The notes: generated by a model from the sequence alone, not told the origin. A stretch of DNA of 46,329 nt from a virus (IMGVR_UViG_3300025141_000182:1-46329), one strand, 5' to 3'; positions 1 to 7,617 are shown, numbered from the stretch's first letter. Numbers and translations are program-made.

Positions 1-81
1 CTTACATCGCCCGACCCGCTAAAATCGAATCGTTGCGAGGCTATCGGCAGCCGCCGCAACTTAAACCCTAAAGGGAGGTAA
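1..81 (+). CDS. C-terminal end of an upstream gene (partial)
   Basis: Frame 1 is open from the window edge to a TAA at 79-81 and gives a basic 26-residue tail containing SPDPLK and NLNPKG. The gene before the second fibre module (ending 43701) also ends in a basic tail with a DP motif (YPVDPVR) and lies at nearly the same distance from its fibre genes. I infer that this is the end of a divergent version of that ejection protein. The stretch is too short to prove it codes. Confidence 0.35.
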   Translation, partial: LTSPDPLKSNRCEAIGSRRNLNPKGR

Positions 82-87
82 TGACCG

Positions 88-393
88 ATGGCATCCAGAG
101 GTTCCTACGAAGCAGCGAAATCTTACACCACTTCAATTACTACAATTATTGAGACGACTATGCCCCATACCTGCAAGCGCGGGATGGTTGCGTTTTTGTA
201 CCCAAGCACGGCGGGCACTGCGACGTTTAGCTACGTTGACCCGGCGGGCAATGTGCGAACGCTGCAAACGACCAGCTGCGCGGCCAATGATTTAACCACA
301 GTGACTTTTGACTTTCCAATTTCACAAGTGCGGCTGAGTTACACCGGCACAAGTTCGGGCGGTAATATTAGCGCAGAAGTAAGGGGCCACTAA
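88..393 (+). CDS. Small beta-rich virion protein upstream of the tail fibre
   Basis: The product has 101 residues and begins after a strong AGGGAGG ribosome site at 73-79. It has no recognised domain. The composition (Thr/Ser/Gly-rich, alternating hydrophobic residues, no signal peptide or membrane helix) suggests a beta-sandwich virion or fibre-base protein. Its stop overlaps the fibre start at 393. A gene of similar size (43711-44043, 110 aa) sits in the same place before the second fibre, but the two sequences are not obviously alike, so this may be a swapped cassette. Confidence 0.7.
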   Translation: MASRGSYEAAKSYTTSITTIIETTMPHTCKRGMVAFLYPSTAGTATFSYVDPAGNVRTLQTTSCAANDLTTVTFDFPISQVRLSYTGTSSGGNISAEVRGH

Positions 394-1499
394 TGCCAAA
401 GATAGTACAATACAACTTACCGCCAGGCGGGACCGTCATCGACCTTGCAGACAACCAAAGTACTGCTTTAGAAATTGAGCAAGGCGGCGCCGATTATTTA
501 ACCATTTCGACTGTAGACGGCTCCGAAAATTTAACAATTGGTGCCGGACCTTCTCGGCCATCGATGGTAAGATTTAAAGCAGATGATGGCTCTGTTCAAA
601 ACACAACCTCCGGCGGCTGGTACTTAGACCGAGCGGATGCCTCGGCAACTAACCCCGTCTTTGTTCCTAAAAATACCGATACCGACACGGGCATTGGTAG
701 TTCGGGAGCCGACGCCCTTTCATTAATCGCCGGAGGTGTGGAGGGGATTCGTTTAACGGAAGACACGACGGTTTTGGCTGAGATTAAAGGCCGCACGGTT
801 ATTACGGCCGACACATCAGGCACACCTGACGACCTTGGTGATTTCGATAACTATGCTTTGGTTCTGCAAGGTTCATCTAACGACAATGACGAAACCGCGC
901 TTTTGCTTTCAAGCTCAAGTAACACTTACGGCGGCTCGGCAATTGTCCACAAAGACACTGGTGGAGGCGGTAAAGGTGAATTAAACTTTTATACCAAGCA
1001 AGCAACAGGCACGGTGCCACCAACCAAAGTAATGACGATAAGTGACAGCGGTGTTTGTGCTCTACAGGCAACGTCAGCGATACACTACAACGCAGGAACG
1101 GGATCAGACACAGCCACCACCGAACCGGTTTACTTAGCAGACACAAACGCAACCATGATTGTTGATTTCTCCAATGGCAACGTTGGAGATATTACACTGG
1201 CCGCAAACGTAACAGCGGTTAAATTTTGGAATGTTCCAGCAGATGGGACCACGGCAACAATCACCGCGAAAATTACCCAGGATTCAAGCGCCAGAACTTT
1301 CGATTACTCGGATTCAGCTGTGACAGTTTACAGCGACGGCGGCAGTACAGCAGTCACCGGCGAAATTAAATTTTCAGGCGGAGCGCACCACGTACAGAGC
1401 ACGGGCAGCGGTGCCGTTGACCTTGTAAGTTTCACCTGCATACCAAGCGGCTCAACGTTCAACATCTATGCGGCAGTGATTGGGCAGGCATTCGCATGA
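393..1499 (+). CDS. Tail-fibre protein, version A
   Basis: This 368-residue product has low-complexity beta-rich sequence typical of trimeric phage fibres. The N-terminal 60 residues (STALEIE, DYLTIST, DGSENL) match the start of the 370-residue protein at 44053. The middle (about 60-230) diverges. The last 130 or so residues, from DTATTEPVYLADTNATM onward, are almost identical in the two, also at DNA level (about 1094-1499 against 44760-45165). This conserved end may be a trimerisation or adhesin-docking domain. The gene overlaps its neighbours on both sides (393; ATGA at 1496-1499), which suggests coupled translation with the LamG protein. Fibre is inferred from composition and place; no exact family was recognised. 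Confidence 0.75.
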   Translation: MPKIVQYNLPPGGTVIDLADNQSTALEIEQGGADYLTISTVDGSENLTIGAGPSRPSMVRFKADDGSVQNTTSGGWYLDRADASATNPVFVPKNTDTDTGIGSSGADALSLIAGGVEGIRLTEDTTVLAEIKGRTVITADTSGTPDDLGDFDNYALVLQGSSNDNDETALLLSSSSNTYGGSAIVHKDTGGGGKGELNFYTKQATGTVPPTKVMTISDSGVCALQATSAIHYNAGTGSDTATTEPVYLADTNATMIVDFSNGNVGDITLAANVTAVKFWNVPADGTTATITAKITQDSSARTFDYSDSAVTVYSDGGSTAVTGEIKFSGGAHHVQSTGSGAVDLVSFTCIPSGSTFNIYAAVIGQAFA

Positions 1500-3655
1500 T
1501 TTCCATACCCGACATAAGCCAGACCTATCCGAAAGAAAGCTTAACGCTCGACAGTCGCTTCGTTGTCGGTGAGGGCAATGCTCGGGATTTGTCAGGAGAC
1601 TCAAATACAGGAACATTGGTTTCTGGTCGGGCTCTGGCCTTAGATGGCGCTACCGATTTTTTGCAGTGTGGAACCGGAACCGGTTTTCAATTGGCCTCAA
1701 ACTCTATGTCATTTTCTTTTTGGGCAAAATTTTCATCGTCAAATGAAATGTATGTTTTATCTAGACAAGATGGAGCCAGCGCCTACGACGGATGGCGTTT
1801 TGGTTTTAATGGGGGAAGCATTCGTTTCAGGTTAAGCGACGGTACAACAGCCGTCGAAACGAACGGCTCTACATCGGTAAACGATGGTGCGTGGCGACAT
1901 TACGCTTACGTTATTAACCGGAGCGACGATACCGCCAAGGCTTATATTAACGGTACCCAAGAATCGAGCGCAGATATATCGTCGGTTGGCTCAATTGATC
2001 CAGCAGAGGAGCTTATCATCGGGGCGACGTACAGCGGCGGAAGCCAGCTTTTTATAGGCTCGTTGTCCTCGGTAAAGATTTTTAAGTCTGTGATATTAAC
2101 AGCCGATCAAATTGCCGAACAGTACAATAACCCTGAACAAGTCTTACCGACAGGTGCCAGTGCTTCGGAACTCACCGCCTATTGGCCCTTGTCTGATTAT
2201 CAAAACCCCAGCGCGGACACTCTTAACGGTCTATATTTTATGGACCTCGGAACAGCCAAGAGCCATGCGCTGGCAACCGGTTGCGGCATGGACCGAGCAG
2301 AACAGTCGCCGTGTCCACAGCTTGGGTTGATGCCGAGCACTTCGCGGCGTTACACGGTCGATGATTCTTATGTGAGCATTCCCGCAGACTCGGACATTAA
2401 CGGCTTGTTCAGCAGTGGCGGCACCCTAGCTTTCTGGGCTCAGGCAATGTCGATTGGGCATGAGGTCGTTGCTTATTTGGTTTACACCGGAACCAGCGGG
2501 TACACTGTATACCTTCAAAATGATTCGTCGGGAACTGCAAAGCTTTTGTTTAAGACATATCACGGCACAACTTCTGGTGAATGGATAACCGATGGTCAAG
2601 TTATTACTTACGGCACTTGGCAACATATTGTTTTTGCCTACGACGCATCATCAGTATCGAATGACCCTGTTATTTACATTAACGGAAGCGTGACAGCCAT
2701 AACCGAGCAGCAGACCCCCGTCGGAACCACCCCAGCCGATTCAGCAGCAAAAATTATTGGAAACAACGACACCCCCAATCGTTGTTGGAATGGCTACATT
2801 TCAGAAGTTGCTATGTGGAAAACCGTGTTAGATGCTGACGCTGTAGCGGCGGTATATAACTCAGGCGTGCAAGGCTTTGACCTCTTGTCTGATTCTGGGA
2901 ATTACGATGTAAGCAGCAGCTTAAAGGGGTGGTGGAAGTTTAACAATCTTTACACCGTTCAGGATTTAACTTCTTTCAACAACGACGGTTCTTCCACGGG
3001 TAGCCCTGTTTTATCAGTCATTCCAGAAGGCACAACAGCGGGTACAACTCTCTTTGGCAACACCGAAGAGAAGCGCGCAGACAATGCTGTAATTAATCTT
3101 GACGGTCATTCGTATGTCACTATCCCGCATGACGTGAATACTCGCCCAGACGTGTCAGAGGGCTTTACCGTTTCAGTGTGGGCCAAAATGCGTAACCTTG
3201 GCATTACGTCAAACCCTTCAATGTTTAGTTCTGGAACAAGTTCTAACCGCTGGTACCTTAGAGTCAGGGGGGATAGCGCGGAGATGATCCAATTCAACTT
3301 TGGCACCGGCCCAGGCAATACGGATGTGGGTATAGGTAGTCACAAGATAACCGATAACGAATGGCACCATCACGTTATTGTCCTAGAATCAGACGGCACT
3401 GATTGGACTGTAGGTAAAGTTTGGTATGATGGAGCAAGGGTTCAAAGTGGAGGATCAGATTACTCTGTGGATATCAGCGCCCGTGGTAGTGATGATTGTT
3501 CAACGACTACTGCCATCACGATTGGCGCGACCGATGCAAGTACGGCAGACTGGCAAGGGGCTATTGCCTATCCTAAAATCTACGCTCGTTCATTAACTGA
3601 AAACGAAATAAAACTTTTATATTCGAGCGGCCACAGGGTCGTGGGAGGTCTATGA
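1496..3655 (+). CDS. LamG/concanavalin-like multidomain adhesin, version A
   Basis: The 719-residue protein has three LamG-type jelly-roll repeats (about 40-205, 285-460 and 535-712). Each has the SFWAK/AFWAQ/SVWAK strand, a W-(R/Q)H-x-x-Y/F or EWHHHV strand, a YING or YDGA strand and a closing I-x-I/V-G...G-x-(I/L/A) segment before 'LYNSG'-like ends. LamG folds commonly bind glycans, so this is probably the receptor-binding part of the tail. It overlaps the fibre gene by 4 nt. The same N-terminus and second LamG domain recur at 45162-46329, while the first domain differs. Bases 2555-2681 are identical to the right end of the window. Confidence 0.85.
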   Translation: MISIPDISQTYPKESLTLDSRFVVGEGNARDLSGDSNTGTLVSGRALALDGATDFLQCGTGTGFQLASNSMSFSFWAKFSSSNEMYVLSRQDGASAYDGWRFGFNGGSIRFRLSDGTTAVETNGSTSVNDGAWRHYAYVINRSDDTAKAYINGTQESSADISSVGSIDPAEELIIGATYSGGSQLFIGSLSSVKIFKSVILTADQIAEQYNNPEQVLPTGASASELTAYWPLSDYQNPSADTLNGLYFMDLGTAKSHALATGCGMDRAEQSPCPQLGLMPSTSRRYTVDDSYVSIPADSDINGLFSSGGTLAFWAQAMSIGHEVVAYLVYTGTSGYTVYLQNDSSGTAKLLFKTYHGTTSGEWITDGQVITYGTWQHIVFAYDASSVSNDPVIYINGSVTAITEQQTPVGTTPADSAAKIIGNNDTPNRCWNGYISEVAMWKTVLDADAVAAVYNSGVQGFDLLSDSGNYDVSSSLKGWWKFNNLYTVQDLTSFNNDGSSTGSPVLSVIPEGTTAGTTLFGNTEEKRADNAVINLDGHSYVTIPHDVNTRPDVSEGFTVSVWAKMRNLGITSNPSMFSSGTSSNRWYLRVRGDSAEMIQFNFGTGPGNTDVGIGSHKITDNEWHHHVIVLESDGTDWTVGKVWYDGARVQSGGSDYSVDISARGSDDCSTTTAITIGATDASTADWQGAIAYPKIYARSLTENEIKLLYSSGHRVVGGL
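2555..2681 (+). repeat. 127-nt exact repeat, internal copy
   Basis: These bases in LamG domain 2 of version A are identical to 46203-46329. The base to the left differs (G at 2554, A at 46202), so the match is exactly 127 nt up to the window end. The length equals a common maximum k-mer of metagenome assemblers. Confidence 0.9.
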
Positions 3656-3972
3656 TGTCTCAATGGAGCTGGACTTATATGCTCGTACCTTTGGCTGACC
3701 TCGACAACGAGTTTCCGGCAGAGGTCACGCAATACGATTACGATGTGACAGATGACGATGGCAATGTGACTACCGTGCACCCAACGTTTAGCACGCAGAG
3801 CAGAAGCTTTGGCCTTGGGGCTGAGTCTGACACTCATAGGGTGTTTAAGATTAGCTGCCTTGGCTTAGAGGTTGGTGGCGACTTCGATAAGTTTCGAGAC
3901 CTTGGTTACTACATGATGAACCAAGCTCAAGCGGCCGCCTGGGCTGCAGCATTGCCGGAGCCAGAGGAATAA
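3652..3972 (+). CDS. Unknown small protein after the adhesin gene
   Basis: The 106-residue product starts within the last bases of the LamG gene (ATGATG at 3652-3657; either ATG may be used). It is acidic, with a YDYDVTDDDGNV stretch that could form a calcium-binding-like turn, and has an Ala-rich helical end (QAQAAAWAAALPEPEE). There is no signal peptide or membrane helix. The position suggests a fibre-associated or assembly protein; I do not recognise a family. Confidence 0.7.
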   Translation: MMSQWSWTYMLVPLADLDNEFPAEVTQYDYDVTDDDGNVTTVHPTFSTQSRSFGLGAESDTHRVFKISCLGLEVGGDFDKFRDLGYYMMNQAQAAAWAAALPEPEE

Positions 3973-3973
3973 A

Positions 3974-4369
3974 ATGGAAGGCGGCATGGTTGAAGCTGGC
4001 GCGATGTTTGCGACACTCATGGCGCTCATCAAGGTGATAGAGAAGCTCGTTGATAAGAGGATGGGCAACGGTGGGTCAAAGCCTGTGCAGATTGATTTGA
4101 ACCAGGGCGAGCTGAACAACAACATGGGCCAGATGGTTGAGTGTATGGCATCGACTACTCAAACGCTTGAGCGAATCAATGATAAAATTGATAGTGTGCA
4201 TGAGAAGTCTACCAAGATTGAAACCCTAACGGGCACAATTGATGGGCGCATCAAAGACATCCAAGACGTGAGCCATAAGACTAAGAATATGATGGAGCAG
4301 GAGCGAATAGCTCAGCAGGTAAGAAAAGAAACACTCGCAGAGTTGCGAGATGAGAGGGGATCGCAATGA
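3974..4369 (+). CDS. Coiled-coil protein with a short hydrophobic N-terminus
   Basis: This 131-residue protein begins with an amphipathic or weakly hydrophobic helix (residues 5-22, EAGAMFATLMALIKVIEK). A long, charged, heptad-like region follows (about 45-125: QTLERINDKIDSVHEKSTK...). The layout resembles small spanin-like or holin-accessory proteins, and it lies directly before a holin candidate with which it shares an ATGA overlap (4366-4369). A spanin role is only a guess because the N-terminal segment is short for a membrane anchor. Confidence 0.65.
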   Translation: MEGGMVEAGAMFATLMALIKVIEKLVDKRMGNGGSKPVQIDLNQGELNNNMGQMVECMASTTQTLERINDKIDSVHEKSTKIETLTGTIDGRIKDIQDVSHKTKNMMEQERIAQQVRKETLAELRDERGSQ

Positions 4370-4599
4370 TTAAAGGCAAGACTAACGGGCTCAAGAGCAG
4401 TGAGTTCCTGCTCACTATAGCCGGGTTAATTTGTGGCGCACTGGCAGCAGTGTTCGCTGACAGTGAGTGGGTAAAAATCTGTGGTCCAATTGCAGCAGCT
4501 GTGCTGGGTGCAAGCTACAATCACTCACGCGGTATGGTAAAGAAAGCGCTGACCGGAGCGGAGGCAGTGCAAGCATTGGGAAAGTCCCAGAAGGAATAA
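4366..4599 (+). CDS. Putative holin, two membrane helices
   Basis: The 77-residue product has two predicted membrane segments (about residues 14-31 and 36-50) separated by a short acidic turn (DSEWVK). A basic, polar C-terminus follows. Size and topology fit class II holins, which make holes in the inner membrane at the end of infection. The start is well placed after GAGGGG. The neighbouring YkuD-like cell-wall gene at 4805 supports a lysis role. Holins share little sequence, so the call rests on topology and context. Confidence 0.65.
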   Translation: MIKGKTNGLKSSEFLLTIAGLICGALAAVFADSEWVKICGPIAAAVLGASYNHSRGMVKKALTGAEAVQALGKSQKE

Positions 4600-4607
4600 G
4601 AAATGTT

Positions 4608-4811
4608 GTGGCGGCAGGCATTGAAAGGGCGGAGAGCTTACCGGAAGATACGGTCAGCCTTGCTCTTGGTGTTGTTGCTGATAACTCTGGCACCAGGGGC
4701 GTTGCTGATCTTGATCTCTCACTTGGTCGAGACGTCTTCGCGTTCGCGTCAGGCGAACTGGCCGGTGACGGTGACTGGTCAGCCGCTGCAGGATTAAAAA
4801 TAAAATGGTAA
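4608..4811 (+). CDS. Small unknown protein between holin and cell-wall enzyme
   Basis: Reading from a GTG at 4608 (AAGGAA at 4591-4596 upstream) gives 67 residues. The second half alternates polar and nonpolar residues and ends in KIKW, like the closing strand of a small beta-barrel or outer-membrane protein. The frame is open further up, to an ATG at 4467 inside the holin gene, but that part reads like a shadow. A competing frame (4603-4797) has a Leu-rich helix and could instead be a small membrane protein; only one is likely to be real. The stop overlaps the next start by 7 nt. Confidence 0.45.
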   Translation: MAAGIERAESLPEDTVSLALGVVADNSGTRGVADLDLSLGRDVFAFASGELAGDGDWSAAAGLKIKW

Positions 4812-5383
4812 TGCTTCCACCCGTTCTCGCGCACATGAAAGCCTTGGGCTACAAGGTATTCGACAATCCTAAATACGATTACGATTTAAATGTCTTTGGA
4901 ATAAGAAATAAGAACGGTGAAACAAACGTATTCGATGACACTTTGGGTGTCCTTTATTTATGGGATGGCTGTTGGCGCGGCCACTACTGGAGCGGCACTG
5001 TTGATCCTGGGGCATATTACTTAGAGAACCCAATGAACGTTAAGGGCACAGCCGTCATGTGTCCCGGCCAATACCGTGGAGCCTATGAAGTTGGCAGCCA
5101 CCGAGGAAAGCCAGGCCTTGTGCAGTCTGGACCCGTCACTGTGTGGCGTGATTTCAATAGAGACGCAACCATCGACAGGCAAGGTGACCCTGACCACGGG
5201 CTCTTCGGCTGCAACCTACACCGTGCTGGAGCTTCATCTAAATTCGTGGACCGCTGGTCAGCTGGCTGTCAGGTATGGGCCAACGAGAAAGACTTCGAGG
5301 AGTTCATGGATATCTGCGACAAGCAGGTAAAGATGACAGGGTTTAAGACGTTTACATATACGCTGCTGGACCAGTGGTGGTAA
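4805..5383 (+). CDS. YkuD-like (L,D-transpeptidase fold) cell-wall protein, candidate endolysin
   Basis: The 192-residue protein has a GCNLHRAG motif (His139) followed 13 residues later by WSAGCQVW (Ser152-Ala-Gly-Cys155). This matches the H...S-x-G-C catalytic signature of YkuD-family enzymes, which act on peptidoglycan stem peptides through the Cys. No signal peptide is visible, as expected if a holin releases it. In the lysis cluster it is the only candidate endolysin: no lysozyme, amidase or transglycosylase was seen in the window. It could instead modify rather than cut the wall. Confidence 0.6.
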   Translation: MVMLPPVLAHMKALGYKVFDNPKYDYDLNVFGIRNKNGETNVFDDTLGVLYLWDGCWRGHYWSGTVDPGAYYLENPMNVKGTAVMCPGQYRGAYEVGSHRGKPGLVQSGPVTVWRDFNRDATIDRQGDPDHGLFGCNLHRAGASSKFVDRWSAGCQVWANEKDFEEFMDICDKQVKMTGFKTFTYTLLDQWW

Positions 5384-5471
5384 ATGCCCCACCCCCTAAG
5401 TAGATTAACTTCATAGGGAAATGATAACCATCCACATTAATGCGGGAGTGGAGCACGACTTGTGGGCTGCA

Positions 5472-5496
5472 CCCTCGTGTTTAAAAAAAACGGGGG
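5472..5496. terminator. Hairpin at the convergent junction, likely bidirectional terminator
   Basis: A 25-nt hairpin runs from CCCTCG to CGGGGG: 11 stem positions with one mismatch and one G-T pair around an AAA loop, with an A/T-rich upper stem. It lies between the rightward lysis genes (stop 5383) and the end of the leftward early genes (5561). No clear T-tract follows on either side. The flanks GGGCTGC (5464-5470) and GCAGCCC (5534-5540) can pair and enclose it. Confidence 0.45.
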
Positions 5497-5560
5497 TTGA
5501 GTTCAACATGCGCGTGTCGTCGTCAGTGAGAGCGCAGCCCTGTAGAAGGGTAACTAACTA

Positions 5561-5761
5561 CTACGAGTTCTTTGTACCACGGTTTTTATACTTACCCCAA
5601 GCCTTGTTTCTCTCGCCACGCCGCAGCTGGTATGAGTCCCTAGGCAAGGGGTTGACGCATTTCTCACACAGCCAGTAGTTACGGCCAGTGATTTCTATCT
5701 TCTGCAATTCGTCAGTCTTAATGATGCAGGACTGGCAATAGCTCAGCTTCTCTTCGCTCAT
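5561..5761 (-). CDS. Small zinc-finger protein
   Basis: The product is 66 residues from the ATG at 5761, which follows GGAG by 7 nt. It has two CxxC pairs (Cys9/Cys12 and Cys32/Cys35) around a short beta hairpin (KIEITGRNYW), a typical zinc-ribbon knuckle, and a basic C-terminal tail. As the last gene of the leftward replication operon, overlapping the RusA gene by 44 nt, it may bind DNA or a transcription or repair partner. No exact family is recognised. Confidence 0.7.
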   Translation of the reverse strand: MSEEKLSYCQSCIIKTDELQKIEITGRNYWLCEKCVNPLPRDSYQLRRGERNKAWGKYKNRGTKNS

Positions 5762-6149
5762 CCCCAAGCTCCGCATATAGTTGTATTTCTATCTCAACCC
5801 TTGGGTTGTCGTTGTCTTTCCTGCGCTCGCAAACCAGTCGCTTGATCCAGTAATCGTTTGCAATAATCCCAGCTTTCTCTAGACTATCCAGTGGGCCGGC
5901 TGCGAGATTATCAACATCAGTTCGTTGCCTCTTACCCAGGTAACTGATGACATTGACGGACAACTCAATCCCCCCGTCAATGCACTCACGGCTGGCCCAC
6001 TGTTCTTTTAGCTGACGCACAGCGTCACTCTTCCACGACAAAACTTTCTTGGATGAAGCGATGAAGCTCCTGTTTCCTGCCTTCACTATCCTCTTGTCGT
6101 TCTTCTGGGATACCGGCTTCCCTAAGATAGTTAGCTTGATTGTTTCCAT
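5718..6149 (-). CDS. rusA: RusA-family Holliday junction resolvase
   Basis: The protein has 143 residues from the ATG at 6149. It has the RusA N-terminus (KLTILGKPVSQKN) and the acidic site: Asp78 and Asp80 in RTDVDN, Asp88, and Asp99 in IIANDYWI, with a closing VEIEI strand. RusA dimers cut four-way junctions, here probably to resolve replication or recombination intermediates before packaging. Its first 42 codons overlap the end of the upstream gene by 125 nt in another frame. A later start would remove the conserved first strand. Confidence 0.88.
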   Translation of the reverse strand: METIKLTILGKPVSQKNDKRIVKAGNRSFIASSKKVLSWKSDAVRQLKEQWASRECIDGGIELSVNVISYLGKRQRTDVDNLAAGPLDSLEKAGIIANDYWIKRLVCERRKDNDNPRVEIEIQLYAELGDERREAELLPVLHH

Positions 6150-6702
6150 TGCCATTCCCCAGCAGCTTAACATTCGCGCCGGGTAAACCTGTGAATACCT
6201 TGGTGACTTCCGGCGCCACGTCAAGGTTGTCACGTTCATGTAGGCCAGGCAAGTGATTGACTGAGTCGCCGGTCACACCTGAGCTAGCCAGGGATGCGTA
6301 AATCTTTTCAAAGTTCCTGCGAATCCAGACCTTCACCTCCTTCTCTGGTTGCTGGCAGAGCCAGTACCACCCGCCAAGGTTTCGGACAGTGGCATTGGTT
6401 AGCTTGTCATCAAAGTCCACGCTGGCATACTGCCCCACTGTTGCAATCGCACGGACCACGGACTGCCATGCGACGATAGCCCTGGATGTGGGATCCATCG
6501 GAGCCTGCGACCTGCGAAGGTGGGCTGGACGGGGGAAGAACTCAAGGTTCTGAATGGCATGTTTGCATGCCCGCTCTATGTCTTCGATGGGCATATCCTC
6601 CAGGGCCATCCAGTAGCTCTCAAGCGTAGCTTCATCAATCTCCTTGTCGAATGCTGCGGACAGGACGTTCATCGCTGTGGCAAATCTCTCACGGTCATTC
6701 AT
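6025..6702 (-). CDS. Helicase-loader-like / G39P-type replication protein
   Basis: The 225-residue product opens with an all-helical domain (1-65: ERFATAMNVLSAAF, YWMALEDM, PIEDIERACKHAIQ, FFPRPAHLRR) like phage G39P-type helicase loaders and DUF6475 proteins, which deliver the host replicative helicase to the origin. The C-terminal 60 residues are polar and probably disordered. It is the next gene after the initiator (8-nt overlap) and starts with the repeated early TIR (GGAAACGCG before the ATG at 6702). The assignment is by motif memory and context. Confidence 0.65.
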   Translation of the reverse strand: MNDRERFATAMNVLSAAFDKEIDEATLESYWMALEDMPIEDIERACKHAIQNLEFFPRPAHLRRSQAPMDPTSRAIVAWQSVVRAIATVGQYASVDFDDKLTNATVRNLGGWYWLCQQPEKEVKVWIRRNFEKIYASLASSGVTGDSVNHLPGLHERDNLDVAPEVTKVFTGLPGANVKLLGNGNGNNQANYLREAGIPEERQEDSEGRKQELHRFIQESFVVEE

Positions 6703-7510
6703 CGCGTTTCCTATCTAGCCACGAACTTGTGGCTCTCATGCTTTTTGTGGTGGCCGTCTTTGTGACTGGCCCCTGTGTGTTAACGAACTCAATAAACTGG
6801 GTAACCTTGGATGAATCTCTGACAATCAACTCAAGGCTATCGAACTTTCTATTCCTTTCGTTTTCTCCCATGTGGTACGGCGACTGGTGGCAGCCATCGA
6901 TGGCAAGGCAAAGGTCCTCAACCGAGTAGCCCTCATTCAGTCTGGCTTGTATCTTCTTCCACTCTTGCATGGTGCTCTTGGGTTTCTTATGAGCCCTTGG
7001 ATGGTACTTCCGGTAGTGCTCGAACACACCCAACACCGCAGAGTTGTCTCCTCTCTTCTCTTTTCCTCTCTTCTCCTCTCCTCTCTTCTCCTCTCTAGCG
7101 TTATCTAACGTGACGTCACCCGTTACTAACGCATCAGTAACGGGTGACTCCTTCTTCTTCTCTCTGTGTTTGCGCTGTCTTTCACGAGCCTGCTTGCGCA
7201 CCCTGGCGACATGCAGTCTCTCTGAGTGCTCATCCCAATCGTGGATAACTGCGCGGTCATCGACGATATCAATCCATGCTGTCTCAATAAGAGACGGTAC
7301 AAAGATGCCAGGCTTGCCCTCCCATCCTGCGTAGTGTTCGATGTCTTCTTCTGTCCAATCCTCTAGGTCTCCGTCTGGACTGTGACGCAACACGTTAAGC
7401 CACAGCGTTACTAGGTAGCCGCGCAAAGCTACCTCGCTGATGCCTAACATTTTACATGTGCGTCGAGTCTTGCGGTGACCGAGGAGTGTATCGTGGATCT
7501 TTAACCACAT
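6695..7510 (-). CDS. Replication initiator, lambda-O-like two-domain protein
   Basis: The 271-residue product has an N-terminal winged-helix-like domain (1-110: MWLKIHDTLLGHRKTRR, EVALRGYLVTLWLNVLRH, IDIVDDRAVIHDW), then a highly charged linker (111-160) with REEKRGEEKRG repeats. The C-terminal domain is of the phage replisome-organiser type (165-245: VFEHYRKYHP, LCLAIDGCHQSPYHMGEN, SLELIVRD). It should bind the origin through the N-terminal domain and recruit helicase and loader through the C-terminal one. The next gene looks like the loader. The linker DNA holds the origin-like sequence at 7047-7148. The start at 7510 follows a GGGGG site. Confidence 0.75.
   Translation of the reverse strand: MWLKIHDTLLGHRKTRRTCKMLGISEVALRGYLVTLWLNVLRHSPDGDLEDWTEEDIEHYAGWEGKPGIFVPSLIETAWIDIVDDRAVIHDWDEHSERLHVARVRKQARERQRKHREKKKESPVTDALVTGDVTLDNAREEKRGEEKRGKEKRGDNSAVLGVFEHYRKYHPRAHKKPKSTMQEWKKIQARLNEGYSVEDLCLAIDGCHQSPYHMGENERNRKFDSLELIVRDSSKVTQFIEFVNTQGPVTKTATTKSMRATSSWLDRKRDE
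7047..7148. other. Candidate intragenic replication origin
   Basis: Inside the linker of the initiator gene lie a 50-nt pure pyrimidine run (7047-7096; purine on the coding strand), CGTTA-TC-TAACG (7099-7110), the palindrome TGACGTCA (7111-7118), and a perfect 13-bp inverted repeat, GTCACCCGTTACT (7115-7127) and its complement (7136-7148), 8 nt apart. TAACG or CGTTA occurs five times in 44 bp. Lambda places its iterons and melting region in the same part of gene O. The role here is inferred. Confidence 0.5.
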
Positions 7511-7617
7511 ACTAAACCCCCGTTAAAAAGGTGAGGGGCCACTGAGGGAGGAAACGCGACTAACCGACCTCAGCCCAGGGTAGAGTTTTTCAGGCCCACC
7601 CACCAGTCATTTACTTA
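7511..7617. other. Intergenic gap with a misplaced start motif
   Basis: This 107-nt gap lies between the SSB-like gene and the initiator. It contains GGAGGAAACGCGA at 7546-7558 on the + strand, opposite to the flanking genes, with no ATG after it. CTGAGG and CCTCAG halves about 20 nt apart flank that motif. No clear promoter or terminator was found. Confidence 0.4.

Noticed and set aside
5464-5540. 77-nt element with a 7-bp terminal stem (GGGCTGC/GCAGCCC), considered as a tRNA
   Set aside because: The length and acceptor-like stem fit, but there is no T-loop sequence next to the 3' arm, no D-loop pattern and no anticodon stem on either strand. A structured terminator region is simpler.
5421-5678. 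85-residue open frame on the + strand at the convergent junction
   Set aside because: It covers the hairpin and runs antisense into the zinc-finger gene, with no ribosome site.
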